DNA from: JABDIY01 sp963803845
Lineage (GTDB): Bacteria > Actinomycetota > Acidimicrobiia > Acidimicrobiales > SZUA-35
Length of the DNA: 64,000 nucleotides
Assembly: GCA_963803845.1 (NCBI GenBank)
Contig: CAWDNZ010000004.1
Span: forward strand, 1,116,001-1,180,000
Direction: 5' to 3'
The position numbers and the translations under genes are program-made. Each line of letters opens with the position of its first letter. The stretch's first letter is position 1. Below are positions 25,784-34,007 of the stretch, in pieces. Under the pieces are notes generated by a model. It was not told where the DNA came from. It made no database searches and was given only the letters and a program-made list of their open reading frames with translations.

Positions 25784-27883
25784 ATGTCAGCTCGAATAAC
25801 GCCCCTCGCGCGGTACCGCAATATCGGCATCATGGCCCATATCGACGCCGGCAAGACCACCACCACCGAGCGCATCCTCTACTACACCGGCAAGAACTAC
25901 AAGATCGGTGAGGTTCACGACGGCGGCGCAACCATGGACTGGATGGAACAGGAGCAGGAGCGCGGCATCACCATTACGTCTGCGGCAACCACCTGTTTCT
26001 GGAAAGATCACCGGATCAATATCATCGACACCCCCGGGCATGTCGACTTCACCGTGGAGGTCGAGCGCTCTCTGCGCGTCCTCGACGGTGCAGTAGCCGT
26101 CTTCGATGGCGTTGCCGGTGTGGAGCCCCAGACCGAAACCGTGTGGCGCCAGGCCGACAAGTACGGCGTTCCCCGCATGTGTTTCATCAACAAGCTCGAT
26201 CGCACGGGTGCTGATTTCTATTTCTGTCTGGACACCATCAAGGAACGTCTCACCCAGGATGTAGCGGTCATTCAGCTGCCCATCGGCATCGAGATGGAAT
26301 TCCTCGGCGTTATCGACCTCATCAAGATGAAGGCCCTGGTCTGGCCGCCAACAACTGACGAAAAGGACCTTGGCGCCACGTACGAGGAAGTGGAGATTCC
26401 CGCGGAGTATCAGGAGCAGGCCGACGAATACCGAGCTCTGCTGGTGGAAGCCATCGCCGGGACCGACGACGACCTCATGCTGAAGTACCTCGAGGACGAG
26501 GAGTTCAACGAGGCTGAACTGCGCGCTGCATTGCGCCGGGCCACGATCAACAACAAGCTCGTTCCAATTCTGTGCGGTACCGCCTTCAAGAACAAGGGTG
26601 TTCAGCCGTTGCTCGATGCGGTGATCGACTACCTCCCGTCGCCTGTTGATCTTCCGCCCGTCGAGGGCATCGCTCTCAAGGGCGGCGACGAGATGACTCG
26701 CAAACCTGACGACGATGAGTCCTTCAGCGCTCTCGCCTTCAAGATCATGAGCGCCCCCCAAGTTGGTAAGCTGGCCTACTTCCGGGTCTATTCCGGCAGC
26801 CTTTCCAAGGGTGACCAGGTGCTCAACACCCGCACCGGTTCCAAAGAACGCATGGGCCGTCTGCTCGAGATGCATGCCAACAAGCAGGAAGACCGCGATG
26901 TGGCCATGACCGGCGACATCATGGCCGCCATCGGCATGAAGAACGTTCGCACTGGCGACACGCTCACCGCAGCCAACGACGCCATCGTCCTCGAGAACCT
27001 GACGTTCCCGGACCCTGTCATTCACGTTGCTGTAGAGCCCAAGACCAAGGCTGACCAGGACAAGATGGCCAAGGCCCTCATGACCTTGTCTGAAGAGGAC
27101 CCTACCTTCACCGTCCACACCGACGAAGAAACGGGTCAAACCATCATCGCCGGTATGGGCGAGCTGCACCTCGAAGTGCTGGTGGACCGCATGCTGCGGG
27201 AATATCGGGTGGACGCCACCGTCGGCAAGCCGCAGGTGGCCTACCGCGAGACAATCACCGGCAGTGTGATCAAGGACACCTATACCCACAAGAAGCAGAC
27301 GGGTGGTTCTGGTCAGTTCGCTGAGGTCACGATCGACATGGAACCCTCTGGCGTTGGCCAGGGGTATGAGTTCATCGACAAGATCAGCGGCGGCCGTATT
27401 CCAAAGGAATACATCGGTCCCGTGGATCAAGGCATACGGGAGGCCATGACCAACGGCGTCCTTGCAGGTTTCACCACCGTGGATGTGCGAGTCACCCTGC
27501 AAGATGGCAAGTTCCACGACGTGGACTCCAGCGAGATGGCGTTCAAGATCGCTGGCACCATGGCTTTCAAGCAGGCCGCTCGCAAGGCCAAGCCAGTACT
27601 CCTCGAGCCGGTCATGAGCGTCGAAGTGGTCACCCCAGAGGACTACATGGGCGACGTGATCGGTGACCTCAACTCTCGTCGTGGCCGAGTGGGCCAGATG
27701 GAGGCCCGGGGCGCCAACCAGGTAGTGACGGCCGAAGTGCCGCTCTCAGAGATGTTCGGTTATGTGAACGACCTGCGGTCGAAAACTCAAGGCCGTGCCA
27801 GTTACACGATGCAGTTTGCTAACTATCAGCAGACTCCCGGTAACGTTCAAGAAGAAATCGTAAAGCGCATCCGGGGCGAGTAG
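25784..27883 (+). CDS. fusA: Elongation factor G
   Basis: A 699-residue translocase GTPase. G1 AHIDAGKTTTTERIL (about 18-32), G2 RGITITSAAT, G3 DTPGHVDFT, G4 NKLDRTGADF, and domains III-V with the KPQVAYRETI and YTHKKQTGGSGQFA blocks. Full length, with no truncation. Codons end mostly in C, in strong contrast to tuf next to it. One gene upstream and one downstream in the str operon, with a 34-bp gap to tuf. Confidence 0.97.
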   Translation: MSARITPLARYRNIGIMAHIDAGKTTTTERILYYTGKNYKIGEVHDGGATMDWMEQEQERGITITSAATTCFWKDHRINIIDTPGHVDFTVEVERSLRVLDGAVAVFDGVAGVEPQTETVWRQADKYGVPRMCFINKLDRTGADFYFCLDTIKERLTQDVAVIQLPIGIEMEFLGVIDLIKMKALVWPPTTDEKDLGATYEEVEIPAEYQEQADEYRALLVEAIAGTDDDLMLKYLEDEEFNEAELRAALRRATINNKLVPILCGTAFKNKGVQPLLDAVIDYLPSPVDLPPVEGIALKGGDEMTRKPDDDESFSALAFKIMSAPQVGKLAYFRVYSGSLSKGDQVLNTRTGSKERMGRLLEMHANKQEDRDVAMTGDIMAAIGMKNVRTGDTLTAANDAIVLENLTFPDPVIHVAVEPKTKADQDKMAKALMTLSEEDPTFTVHTDEETGQTIIAGMGELHLEVLVDRMLREYRVDATVGKPQVAYRETITGSVIKDTYTHKKQTGGSGQFAEVTIDMEPSGVGQGYEFIDKISGGRIPKEYIGPVDQGIREAMTNGVLAGFTTVDVRVTLQDGKFHDVDSSEMAFKIAGTMAFKQAARKAKPVLLEPVMSVEVVTPEDYMGDVIGDLNSRRGRVGQMEARGANQVVTAEVPLSEMFGYVNDLRSKTQGRASYTMQFANYQQTPGNVQEEIVKRIRGE

Positions 27884-27917
27884 ACCTTCACCGGATTCAT
27901 GAAAGGAAACAGCCCCG

Positions 27918-29102
27918 ATGGGTAAAGCAAAGTTTGAGCGTACGAAGCCGCATGTGAATGTGGGGACGATGGGTCATATTGATCATGGGAAGACGACGTT
28001 GACGGCGGCGATTACGAAGGTGTTGGCGGATCGTGTTGCGGGGAATACGGTGACGACGTTTGCGAATATTGATAAGGCGCCGGAGGAGCGTGAGCGGGGG
28101 ATCACGATCAATGTGTCGCATGTTGAGTATGAGACGGAGAAGCGGCATTACGCGCATGTTGATATGCCGGGGCATGCGGATTACATCAAGAATATGATTA
28201 CGGGTGCGGCTCAGATTGATGGGGCGATTTTGGTGGTGTCGGCGGCGGATGGTCCGATGCCTCAGACTCGGGAGCATGTGTTGTTGGCGCGTCAGGTGGG
28301 TGTGCCGGCGATTGTGGTGGCGTTGAATAAGGCGGACATGGTGGATGATGAGGAGTTGTTGGAGTTGGTGGAGTTGGAGGCTCGTGAGCTTCTTGGGGAG
28401 TATGAGTTTCCTGATGATTGTCCGGTGGTGCATGTTTCGGCGTTGAAGGCGTTGGAGGGTGATGAGGCTGCTGGTGACAAGATTATGGAGTTGATGGATG
28501 CGGTGGATGAGTACATTCCGATGCCGGTCCGGGAGTTGGATAAGCCGTTTTTGATGCCGATTGAGGATGTGTTTTCGATTACTGGTCGTGGGACTGTGGT
28601 GACGGGGAAGGTGGAGCAGGGTCAGGTGAATACGGGGGATTCGTTGGAGATTGTTGGTATTCGTGACACGCAGAAGACCACGTGTACGGGGGTGGAGATG
28701 TTCAGGAAGCTTCTGGATCAGGGTCAGGCGGGGGATAATATTGGTGCGTTGTTGCGGGGGATTGAGAAGGATCAGGTGCAGCGTGGTCAGGTGTTGGCGA
28801 AGCCGGGTTCGATTACTCCGCACACTACGTTTGAGGCGCAGGTGTATGTGTTGACTAAGGAAGAGGGTGGGCGTCATAAGCCGTTTTTCGCGAATTATCG
28901 TCCCCAGTTTTATTTCCGGACTACTGATATCACGGGTTCGGTGACGTTGCCGGAGGGGACTGAGATGTGTATGCCGGGGGATAACACCGAGATGAGTGTG
29001 GAGTTGATCAACCCGATCGCTATGGATGAGGGTCTCCGGTTCGCTATCCGTGAAGGTGGCCGCACCGTCGGCGCCGGCCGAGTCACCAAGATCGTCGCCT
29101 GA
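27918..29102 (+). CDS. tuf: Elongation factor Tu, atypical codon use
   Basis: A 394-residue EF-Tu delivering aminoacyl-tRNA. G1 GHIDHGKTTLTAAI, RGITINVSHVEYET, DMPGHADYIKNMI, NKADMVDDEELLELV and a normal C-terminus TVGAGRVTKIVA are all present. The protein looks normal but the DNA does not: codons from the start to about 28,990 end almost only in G or T (in 73 codons from 28257 I count one C-ending codon). The last 35 or so codons revert to the C-rich use of the neighbours. AAAGGAAA precedes the ATG. The stop overlaps rpsJ (TGATG). Confidence 0.96.
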   Translation: MGKAKFERTKPHVNVGTMGHIDHGKTTLTAAITKVLADRVAGNTVTTFANIDKAPEERERGITINVSHVEYETEKRHYAHVDMPGHADYIKNMITGAAQIDGAILVVSAADGPMPQTREHVLLARQVGVPAIVVALNKADMVDDEELLELVELEARELLGEYEFPDDCPVVHVSALKALEGDEAAGDKIMELMDAVDEYIPMPVRELDKPFLMPIEDVFSITGRGTVVTGKVEQGQVNTGDSLEIVGIRDTQKTTCTGVEMFRKLLDQGQAGDNIGALLRGIEKDQVQRGQVLAKPGSITPHTTFEAQVYVLTKEEGGRHKPFFANYRPQFYFRTTDITGSVTLPEGTEMCMPGDNTEMSVELINPIAMDEGLRFAIREGGRTVGAGRVTKIVA

Positions 29103-29422
29103 TGGCCGCTTCCCAGAAAATCCGGATCCGTCTCAAGGCCTATGACCATGAGATCATCGATCAGAGCACGGCCAAGATCGTAGAAACCGTAGCCCGCACC
29201 AATGCGGCGTTCCGGGGCCCGATTCCGCTGCCCACCGAGAAGCACCGCTTCTGTGTGATTCGTTCACCGCACAAGTACAAGGACTCGCGGGAGCACTTCG
29301 AGATGCGTATCCATAAACGCCTCATCGATATTCTCGAGCCCAACCCAAAGACCGTCGACAGCCTCCAGCGCCTCGAGTTGCCGGCCGGTGTCGACATCGA
29401 GATCAAGATCCAGCAGGTCTGA
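29102..29422 (+). CDS. rpsJ: 30S ribosomal protein S10
   Basis: A 106-residue S10 (NusE), head protein and antitermination factor. The KIRIRLKAYDHEIID start, GPIPLPTEKHRF and EMRIHKRLIDI motifs are normal. It overlaps tuf by one base, so translation is probably coupled. Unusually, rplC does not follow; two hairpins and an accessory island come next. Confidence 0.97.
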   Translation: MAASQKIRIRLKAYDHEIIDQSTAKIVETVARTNAAFRGPIPLPTEKHRFCVIRSPHKYKDSREHFEMRIHKRLIDILEPNPKTVDSLQRLELPAGVDIEIKIQQV

Positions 29423-29426
29423 TCCC

Positions 29427-29478
29427 GGCCCTTCGGGGCCAGAAACGAATGAACGGGCGGCCTACGGGTCGTCCGTTC
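29427..29478 (+). terminator. Two hairpins directly after rpsJ
   Basis: GGCCC, TTCG tetraloop, GGGCC lies 5 bp after the rpsJ stop. It is followed by GAACGGGCGGCC, loop TACG, GGTCGTCCGTTC, a 12-bp stem with two G-U pairs. Together they look like a terminator that closes the str-rpsJ unit. There is no T-run. Confidence 0.55.
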
Positions 29479-29531
29479 CGCGTAGCGCGAAGCTTTGGAC
29501 CGCGCCTCGGGTTGCGAACTAGCGTGGCCGG

Positions 29532-30044
29532 ATGGAGAAGATCGACCCGGACCTGGTGGGGGATGAACGGACGCTGGTGAATCAATTTCTCGACTACCAG
29601 CGGGCGCAGATCCTCTACAAGAGCAAGGGCCTCAATCCGGAGCAGGTTCGGGCCTGCCTTCCAACCTCGGACATCTCGATCGGCGGAATGCTCAAACACC
29701 TCACTCTCGTAGAGGACTACTGGTTCGACGTGATCTTCGCCGGCCGGCCCGAAGGTGCCCCATGGAACACCATCGACTGGGAATCCGACCCGGATTGGGA
29801 GTGGCGCACCGGCGCCAACGATCCTTTGGATGAGCTGCTCGACAGGTATCGGGCGGCAATCGCTCGAAGCACCGTAACGGTGGCCGAGGCGCCGAGTTTG
29901 GACCAACTCGCCGCTGTGCCCGATGCGCACGGCCGGCAGCCTTCGCTGCGCTGGATTCTCCTTCACATGATTGAAGAAACCGCCCGTCACGCCGGTCACC
30001 TCGATCTCCTGCGGGAATCCATCGACGGACTCGTGGGGGAGTAG
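29532..30044 (+). CDS. DinB/DUF664-like protein
   Basis: A 170-residue helical protein of the DinB/YfiT-like metal-dependent (DUF664, mycothiol-transferase-like) fold. Conserved helix positions: LKHLTLVEDYWF with His, and the signature WILLHMIEETARHAGHLDLLRE with two His that complete the metal site. Such proteins transfer bacillithiol or mycothiol, or isomerise conjugates; the exact substrate is not clear here. First gene of the island between rpsJ and rplC. Its codon use is like that of the chromosome. Confidence 0.78.
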   Translation: MEKIDPDLVGDERTLVNQFLDYQRAQILYKSKGLNPEQVRACLPTSDISIGGMLKHLTLVEDYWFDVIFAGRPEGAPWNTIDWESDPDWEWRTGANDPLDELLDRYRAAIARSTVTVAEAPSLDQLAAVPDAHGRQPSLRWILLHMIEETARHAGHLDLLRESIDGLVGE

Positions 30045-30099
30045 AACCTCCTCACTCGGGGTCGGGAGCACAACGAGCCGGTCTCCTAAAAGTGACCTA

Positions 30100-30119
30100 G
30101 GTTCCAGACAGGGGTCGGA
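30100..30119 (+). promoter_or_regulatory. Conserved 20-bp element upstream of cassette 1
   Basis: GGTTCCAGACAGGGGTCGGA matches the element before cassette 2 at 17 of 20 positions. Both lie exactly 45 bp before the start codon, and both are followed by TTGA at the same place and by GAGTTCAAGGAGAA. It could be a promoter or a Crp-type operator. Confidence 0.5.
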
Positions 30120-30164
30120 TATCCACTCACCCTTGATTGGACACCCGAGTTCAAGGAGAAGCAA

Positions 30165-30842
30165 ATGGCGCTTACAATCCACGCACCGCACTTACCTCAT
30201 TTTGAGGACTGGGCGAGGCACCGCACGATGATGATTGGGATTGCGGCCGTCGCGATTACCGCGGGAACGGTGTATGTGGTGCAACAGCAGACCACCGACT
30301 CGACTCCGGCGGCTACCTCGTCGGCACCGGCGGCCGCCGCTTCGGCTCCAGCTGCTGCTGTGGCGATTTCGACCGAAGGGCCGGGATCGAACTCGCTGAA
30401 CGCTACTCCGTTGGCGCCCGCTGCTTCGGCTCCAGCTGCTGCTGTGGCGATTCCGACCGAAGGGCCGGGATCGAACTCGCTGAACGCTACTCCGTTGGCG
30501 CCCGCTGCTTCGACGCCCTCCGCCGCTGCTTCGTCGGAGTTTCGCTCGGGTCATCTTCTCCCCGGTACGGGCACCGTTGATAGTGCTCTGCCTGCCGCTG
30601 TCGCCACACCGGGATCGAACTCGCTGAACGCTACTCCGTTGGCGCCCGCTGCTTCGACGCCCTCCGCCGCTGCTTCGTCGGAGTTTCGCTCGGGTCATCT
30701 TCTCCCCGGTACGGGCACCGTTGATAGTGCTCCGGCCGCCGCAGCGGTTGATACGGGGGAGTTTCTCGGGTTGAACACCGCTCCGGCTGCGCCTGCAGCG
30801 GTTGGATCGGCGGCGTTCCGCTCCGGTCACCTCCTCCGTTGA
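30165..30842 (+). CDS. Membrane-anchored Ala/Pro-rich repeat protein, cassette copy 1
   Basis: A 225-residue protein. A short cytoplasmic N-terminus (residues 1-23, His-rich, HAPHLPHFEDWARHR) precedes one membrane helix (IGIAAVAITAGTVYVV) and a long Ala/Pro/Ser/Thr tail. The tail has GPGSNSLNATPLAPAAS three times and SEFRSGHLLPGTGTVDSA twice, ending AFRSGHLLR. The pentapeptide LPGTG (residues 132-136 and 180-184) fits the LPxTG form, but no C-terminal sorting helix follows. Paralog of copy 2 at 31806. A good AAGGAG ribosome site. Function unknown; the downstream regulator copy is its likely partner. Confidence 0.65.
   Translation: MALTIHAPHLPHFEDWARHRTMMIGIAAVAITAGTVYVVQQQTTDSTPAATSSAPAAAASAPAAAVAISTEGPGSNSLNATPLAPAASAPAAAVAIPTEGPGSNSLNATPLAPAASTPSAAASSEFRSGHLLPGTGTVDSALPAAVATPGSNSLNATPLAPAASTPSAAASSEFRSGHLLPGTGTVDSAPAAAAVDTGEFLGLNTAPAAPAAVGSAAFRSGHLLR
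30340..30507 (+). repeat. Two 84-bp tandem repeats in cassette 1
   Basis: Units 30340-30423 and 30424-30507 differ at one base (TTC versus TCC within the unit). They encode a 28-residue repeat with SAPAAAVAI-STEGPGSNSLNATPL. The copies are in frame, so gain or loss of a unit would keep the gene open. Confidence 0.8.
30465..30732 (+). repeat. 124-bp perfect direct repeat, 144 bp apart
   Basis: 30465-30588 and 30609-30732 are identical. Each encodes the GSNSLNATPLAPAAS to FRSGHLLPGTGTVDSA segment. The offset of 144 bp is 48 codons, so the repeat stays in frame. Confidence 0.85.
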
Positions 30843-31022
30843 TACCGGTGAGTTCTTTGAAGCCTTCAGCACTGACGCTCAAGCCGCCGGGCTCTGAGAT
30901 TTCCCTACCGGTAGTCAGCGGAACTGGTTGTGCGCCCTCGCCAAGCGCATTGATCACACAAAGTATGCTCTGGTCAAATCGGCGCCTGTTCGCCATACTT
31001 GGCTAGGAAGGGACCGGTTACC

Positions 31023-31646
31023 ATGAAACCCTCGCTGAGTGACGAAGCATGGCGGTGGATAAGACGCGAAGGGCGCAGGGTGACCTTCGTCCGGGGTGAG
31101 CGGCTGATGACCGAAGGCGCACGCGCTAGCCATGTTTACGCAATCGCTGTTGGAGAGGTGAAGGCGCTGGCCGAGAGTAGTTCAGGCCACCCCGTCCTGC
31201 TCGCGCTCATTGGCCCCGATCAGACCATCGGAATCTTGTCTGCCTTCGATCAACGAACCCGGGAATTCACTGCAATCGCCAGGAACAATGTGATCGCGTG
31301 GAAACTCACTCGTCAGCAGTTCGGGCGGCTTCTCACCGAGCTCCCTCTGGTCGGCGACGCTCAATTGGAAGCGTTTGCAACCCGCTTTCGACTGTTGATT
31401 AACATGTGTGTTGGGCGGTCAGACGATCTGTCTTGCCGCATCAGCAGGCGACTTCAGACGATGTCGGCAGATATGAGTTGTCGAGACTTGGAGCTGACCC
31501 AGAGCGAACTTGCCAGTTGGGTAGGCGCTAGTCGGGAGGCAACGGTGCGGTGCCTCAAGCGGCTCCGGGCTTCGGGCGCCATTGCAACCCATCGCGGTGG
31601 CATCACGATCTTGAGCAAGGAGAAGCTCTCCCAGTTCCAGACCTGA
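31023..31646 (+). CDS. Crp/Fnr-like transcriptional regulator, cassette copy 1
   Basis: A 207-residue regulator. An N-terminal cNMP-binding-type beta-roll (about 10-115: RVTFVRGERLMTEG, YAIAVGEVKALAE, VLLALIGPDQTIGI) is joined to a dimer helix and a winged helix-turn-helix (about 150-205: DLELTQSELASWVGASREATVRCLKRLRASGAI). The GExA...RxA phosphate-binding motif of cAMP receptors is not evident and there is no N-terminal Cys cluster, so the ligand is unknown. The ATG follows AGGAAGGGA; an in-frame TTG 8 codons earlier is possible. It follows the repeat protein by 180 bp and may regulate the cassette. Confidence 0.82.
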   Translation: MKPSLSDEAWRWIRREGRRVTFVRGERLMTEGARASHVYAIAVGEVKALAESSSGHPVLLALIGPDQTIGILSAFDQRTREFTAIARNNVIAWKLTRQQFGRLLTELPLVGDAQLEAFATRFRLLINMCVGRSDDLSCRISRRLQTMSADMSCRDLELTQSELASWVGASREATVRCLKRLRASGAIATHRGGITILSKEKLSQFQT

Positions 31647-31740
31647 CCGACACCTCTCGGCCGCAGCTGGTTCCCGCGAGAATCGCTGATCCGCGGCGGC
31701 GGTTCGGTGTCCCAGAAAGCCCGTCGCGGAAAGCGATCCT

Positions 31741-31760
31741 GGTTACATACAGGCGTCGGA
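31741..31760 (+). promoter_or_regulatory. Conserved 20-bp element upstream of cassette 2
   Basis: GGTTACATACAGGCGTCGGA is the counterpart of the element before cassette 1 (17 of 20 positions), again 45 bp before the ATG. The conservation in otherwise diverged spacer DNA suggests function. Confidence 0.5.
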
Positions 31761-31805
31761 ACTACACGCACTATTGAACAATCCTACGAGTTCAAGGAGA
31801 AAGCA

Positions 31806-32249
31806 ATGGCGCACACAATCCACGCACCGCACTTACCTCATCTGGAGGATTGGGCGAGGCACCGCACCTTGATGATCGGGATCGCGGCCGTCGCGATTAC
31901 CGCAGGCACGGTCTATGTAGTGCAGCAGCAGACCAACGACTCGACGCCGGCGGCGACCTCGTCGGCTCCAGCCGCCACCGGTTCGTTGGAGCTCCGCGCT
32001 GGCCCCAGTCGGGCTGGATCGAAGGCGTTTGGGAGTGCTCCCGCCGCGGCTACCGCTTCGGTTGAGCTCCGCTCCGGTCACCTCCTCCCGGGAACCGGCA
32101 TGGTGGAAGGTGCCACGGTTGCCGCTTCGGCTCCAGCCGCTGTTGATTCCTCGGCGTTCCGCTCCGGTCACCTTCTCCCGGGAACGGATTCATCTGAGCG
32201 TGCTCCGCTCACCAGCTCCGTGCCACGAGTGAGTGTCCACGGGCGTTAG
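31806..32249 (+). CDS. Membrane-anchored Ala/Pro-rich protein, cassette copy 2
   Basis: A 147-residue paralog of the copy 1 repeat protein. The first 45 residues are nearly identical (HAPHLPHLEDWARHR, then IGIAAVAITAGTVYVVQQQ), while the tail has diverged and is shorter. It keeps SGHLLPGTGMVEGA and SGHLLPGTDSSERA. The N-terminus is thus more conserved than the tail. An AAGGAGAAAGCA ribosome site precedes the ATG; the 33 upstream in-frame codons are not part of it. Followed by the second Crp-like copy. Confidence 0.65.
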   Translation: MAHTIHAPHLPHLEDWARHRTLMIGIAAVAITAGTVYVVQQQTNDSTPAATSSAPAATGSLELRAGPSRAGSKAFGSAPAAATASVELRSGHLLPGTGMVEGATVAASAPAAVDSSAFRSGHLLPGTDSSERAPLTSSVPRVSVHGR

Positions 32250-32454
32250 ACCTCTTCCGGGCCAACTTCGGCTCCGGTCAGCGCCTCTGTCGGTACCGGT
32301 GAGTTCTTCGGCCGATGTTGGAGCTGCCGGGCCCTGAGAGTGTTCGAGTCGGTTGTCAGATTTCGGGTGTCCGCTAGCCCATAGAGGGCGCAAATCTAGG
32401 CCTATTCAAGATGGAGCCTTTTCGCCATACTTGGCGAGAAAGGGACGTAATTCC

Positions 32455-33130
32455 TTGAAACCCTCACTGAGTGACGAAGCATGGCAGTGGATAAAGCGCG
32501 AAGGGCGCCGGGTGACCTTTGTTCGGGGTGAGCGGTTGATGACCGAAGGTGAACGCGCCAGCCATGTCTACGCGATCGCGTCGGGGGAGGTGAAGGCCCT
32601 GGCCGAGAGCAGTTCAGGCAACCCCGTCCTTCTTGCACTGATCGGCCCTGATCAGACCATCGGACTTCTGTCTGCCTTTGATCGAGGGCCCCGAGAATTC
32701 ACTGCGATCGCGAGGAACAATGTGACGGCGTGGATACTCACGGGCCCGCAGTACGGCCGGATGCTCATTCAGCTTCCCTCGGTCGGTGCTGCACAGCTCG
32801 AAGCGGTGGCAACGCGGTTTCGAATGTCGATGCGAATGAGTGTTGAACGATCAGATGATCTGGCATGCCGCATCAGCAGGCAACTTCAGACGATGTCGAC
32901 CGATACGAGTTGTGAGAGACTTGCAGCTGACTCAGAGCGAGCTCGCCAGCTGGGTGGGTGCCACTCGAGAGGCAACTGGGCGATGCCTCGGGCGGCTGAG
33001 GGCGTCCGGTGCTATCGCTACCCACCGTGGTGGTATCACGATTCTGAGCGAGGAGCGGCTCGCTCAGTTCCAAGCGTCACATCAGCACGCAGGTTCTGCG
33101 GCTGGGACAGACTCTCCGTTGTCCATGTGA
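32455..33130 (+). pseudogene. Crp/Fnr-like regulator, cassette copy 2, frameshifted
   Basis: This copy keeps the beta-roll of copy 1 (about 31 differences in 153 residues by hand count). The start aligned with the copy 1 ATG is TTG, with GAGAAAGGGAC upstream. At about 32913 one extra base (TGTGAGAGAC versus TGTCGAGAC) shifts the frame. The helix-turn-helix DLQLTQSELASWVGATREAT and GAIATHRGGITIL then continues intact in the next frame to TGA 33128-33130. It is a recent pseudogene or an indel error; the intact downstream part favours either. Confidence 0.65.
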
Positions 33131-33362
33131 CCCGAGATGGCGCTTCAGCGCCACGGGTGATCGGACGCACAACGAAGATCGCTTGAAATACTGGTTTTCG
33201 AGGTGGGCGCGCGGTGGTTCCGGCGTTATCGTTGCATGGTTCGCCTCTGGGTAGGCCCTGCGCAAAGAGACTCACGTCGCGTGCGGGGAACCCTCCGGAA
33301 GTAGTTTATTCGACCGTTTACGGCCCAGTTTCGGCTGAGCCCGCTGACGAAAGTGCAAGCAG

Positions 33363-34007
33363 ATGACAGTAAAAGCAATCGTCGGTCGTAAGGCCGGCAT
33401 GACACAGGTGTGGAGTGAAGACAACCATCTTCTTCCCGTCACCGTGATCGAGGTTCAGCCCGTGCGGGTCGTCGTCATCAAGACGGTCGAAAACGACGGG
33501 TACAACGCCCTCCAAGTCACCTTTGGCCCTGCTCGCCGCAAGATCAACAAACCCGAGCAAGGACATTTCGATGCCGCTGGTGTCGAGGCCGGTCGTGAAT
33601 TGCTCGAACTTCGGATGGAAGACGTCTCGGGATTCGAAGTTGGTCAAGAGATCCCGCTTGACACGTTCGAACCCGGCGACATGGTAGACGTCTCGGGCAT
33701 TAGCAAGGGTAAGGGCTTTGCCGGCGTCATGAAGCGTCATAACTTCAAAGGGCAGCGCGCCACCCACGGCGCCCACCTCGTGCACCGCATGCCCGGCTCT
33801 ATCGGCCAATGCGCCACGCCGGCTCGGGTGTTCAAAGGCAAGAAAATGGCCGGTCACATGGGCAACCAGAAGGTCACCCAGCAGAACCTGGTGGTCGTGA
33901 AGGTTGACACCGAACTGGGTGCCCTCATGGTGAAGGGCGCCGTTCCCGGTGCCAAGAATGGCCTCGTCACAGTGAAGAACGCAGTGAAGAAGAAGGTGCA
34001 AGCCTGA
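33363..34007 (+). CDS. rplC: 50S ribosomal protein L3
   Basis: A 214-residue L3, an early-assembly protein near the peptidyl-transferase region. The KAIVGRKAGMTQVW start, GFAGVMKRHNFKGQRATHGAH and GSIGQCATPARVFKGKKMAGHMG signatures are normal. First gene of the S10 cluster after the island; 176 bp upstream must hold its own promoter, not identified. It overlaps rplD by one base (TGATG). Confidence 0.97.
   Translation: MTVKAIVGRKAGMTQVWSEDNHLLPVTVIEVQPVRVVVIKTVENDGYNALQVTFGPARRKINKPEQGHFDAAGVEAGRELLELRMEDVSGFEVGQEIPLDTFEPGDMVDVSGISKGKGFAGVMKRHNFKGQRATHGAHLVHRMPGSIGQCATPARVFKGKKMAGHMGNQKVTQQNLVVVKVDTELGALMVKGAVPGAKNGLVTVKNAVKKKVQA

Noticed and set aside
25787..27517. 576-residue antisense open frame inside fusA
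   Set aside because: fusA is unambiguous, and the long antisense frame follows from its GC3-rich codons.
27897..28877. 326-residue antisense open frame inside tuf
   Set aside because: A by-product of the G/T-ending codons of tuf, which create few stops antisense. It has low complexity and no ribosome site.
30552..30572. True LPxTG cell-wall sorting signal
   Set aside because: There is no C-terminal hydrophobic helix and positive tail after it, and the motif is repeated internally.
30340..30732. CRISPR-like repeat array
   Set aside because: Repeat units are in frame with a protein, of unequal spacing and without unique spacers.
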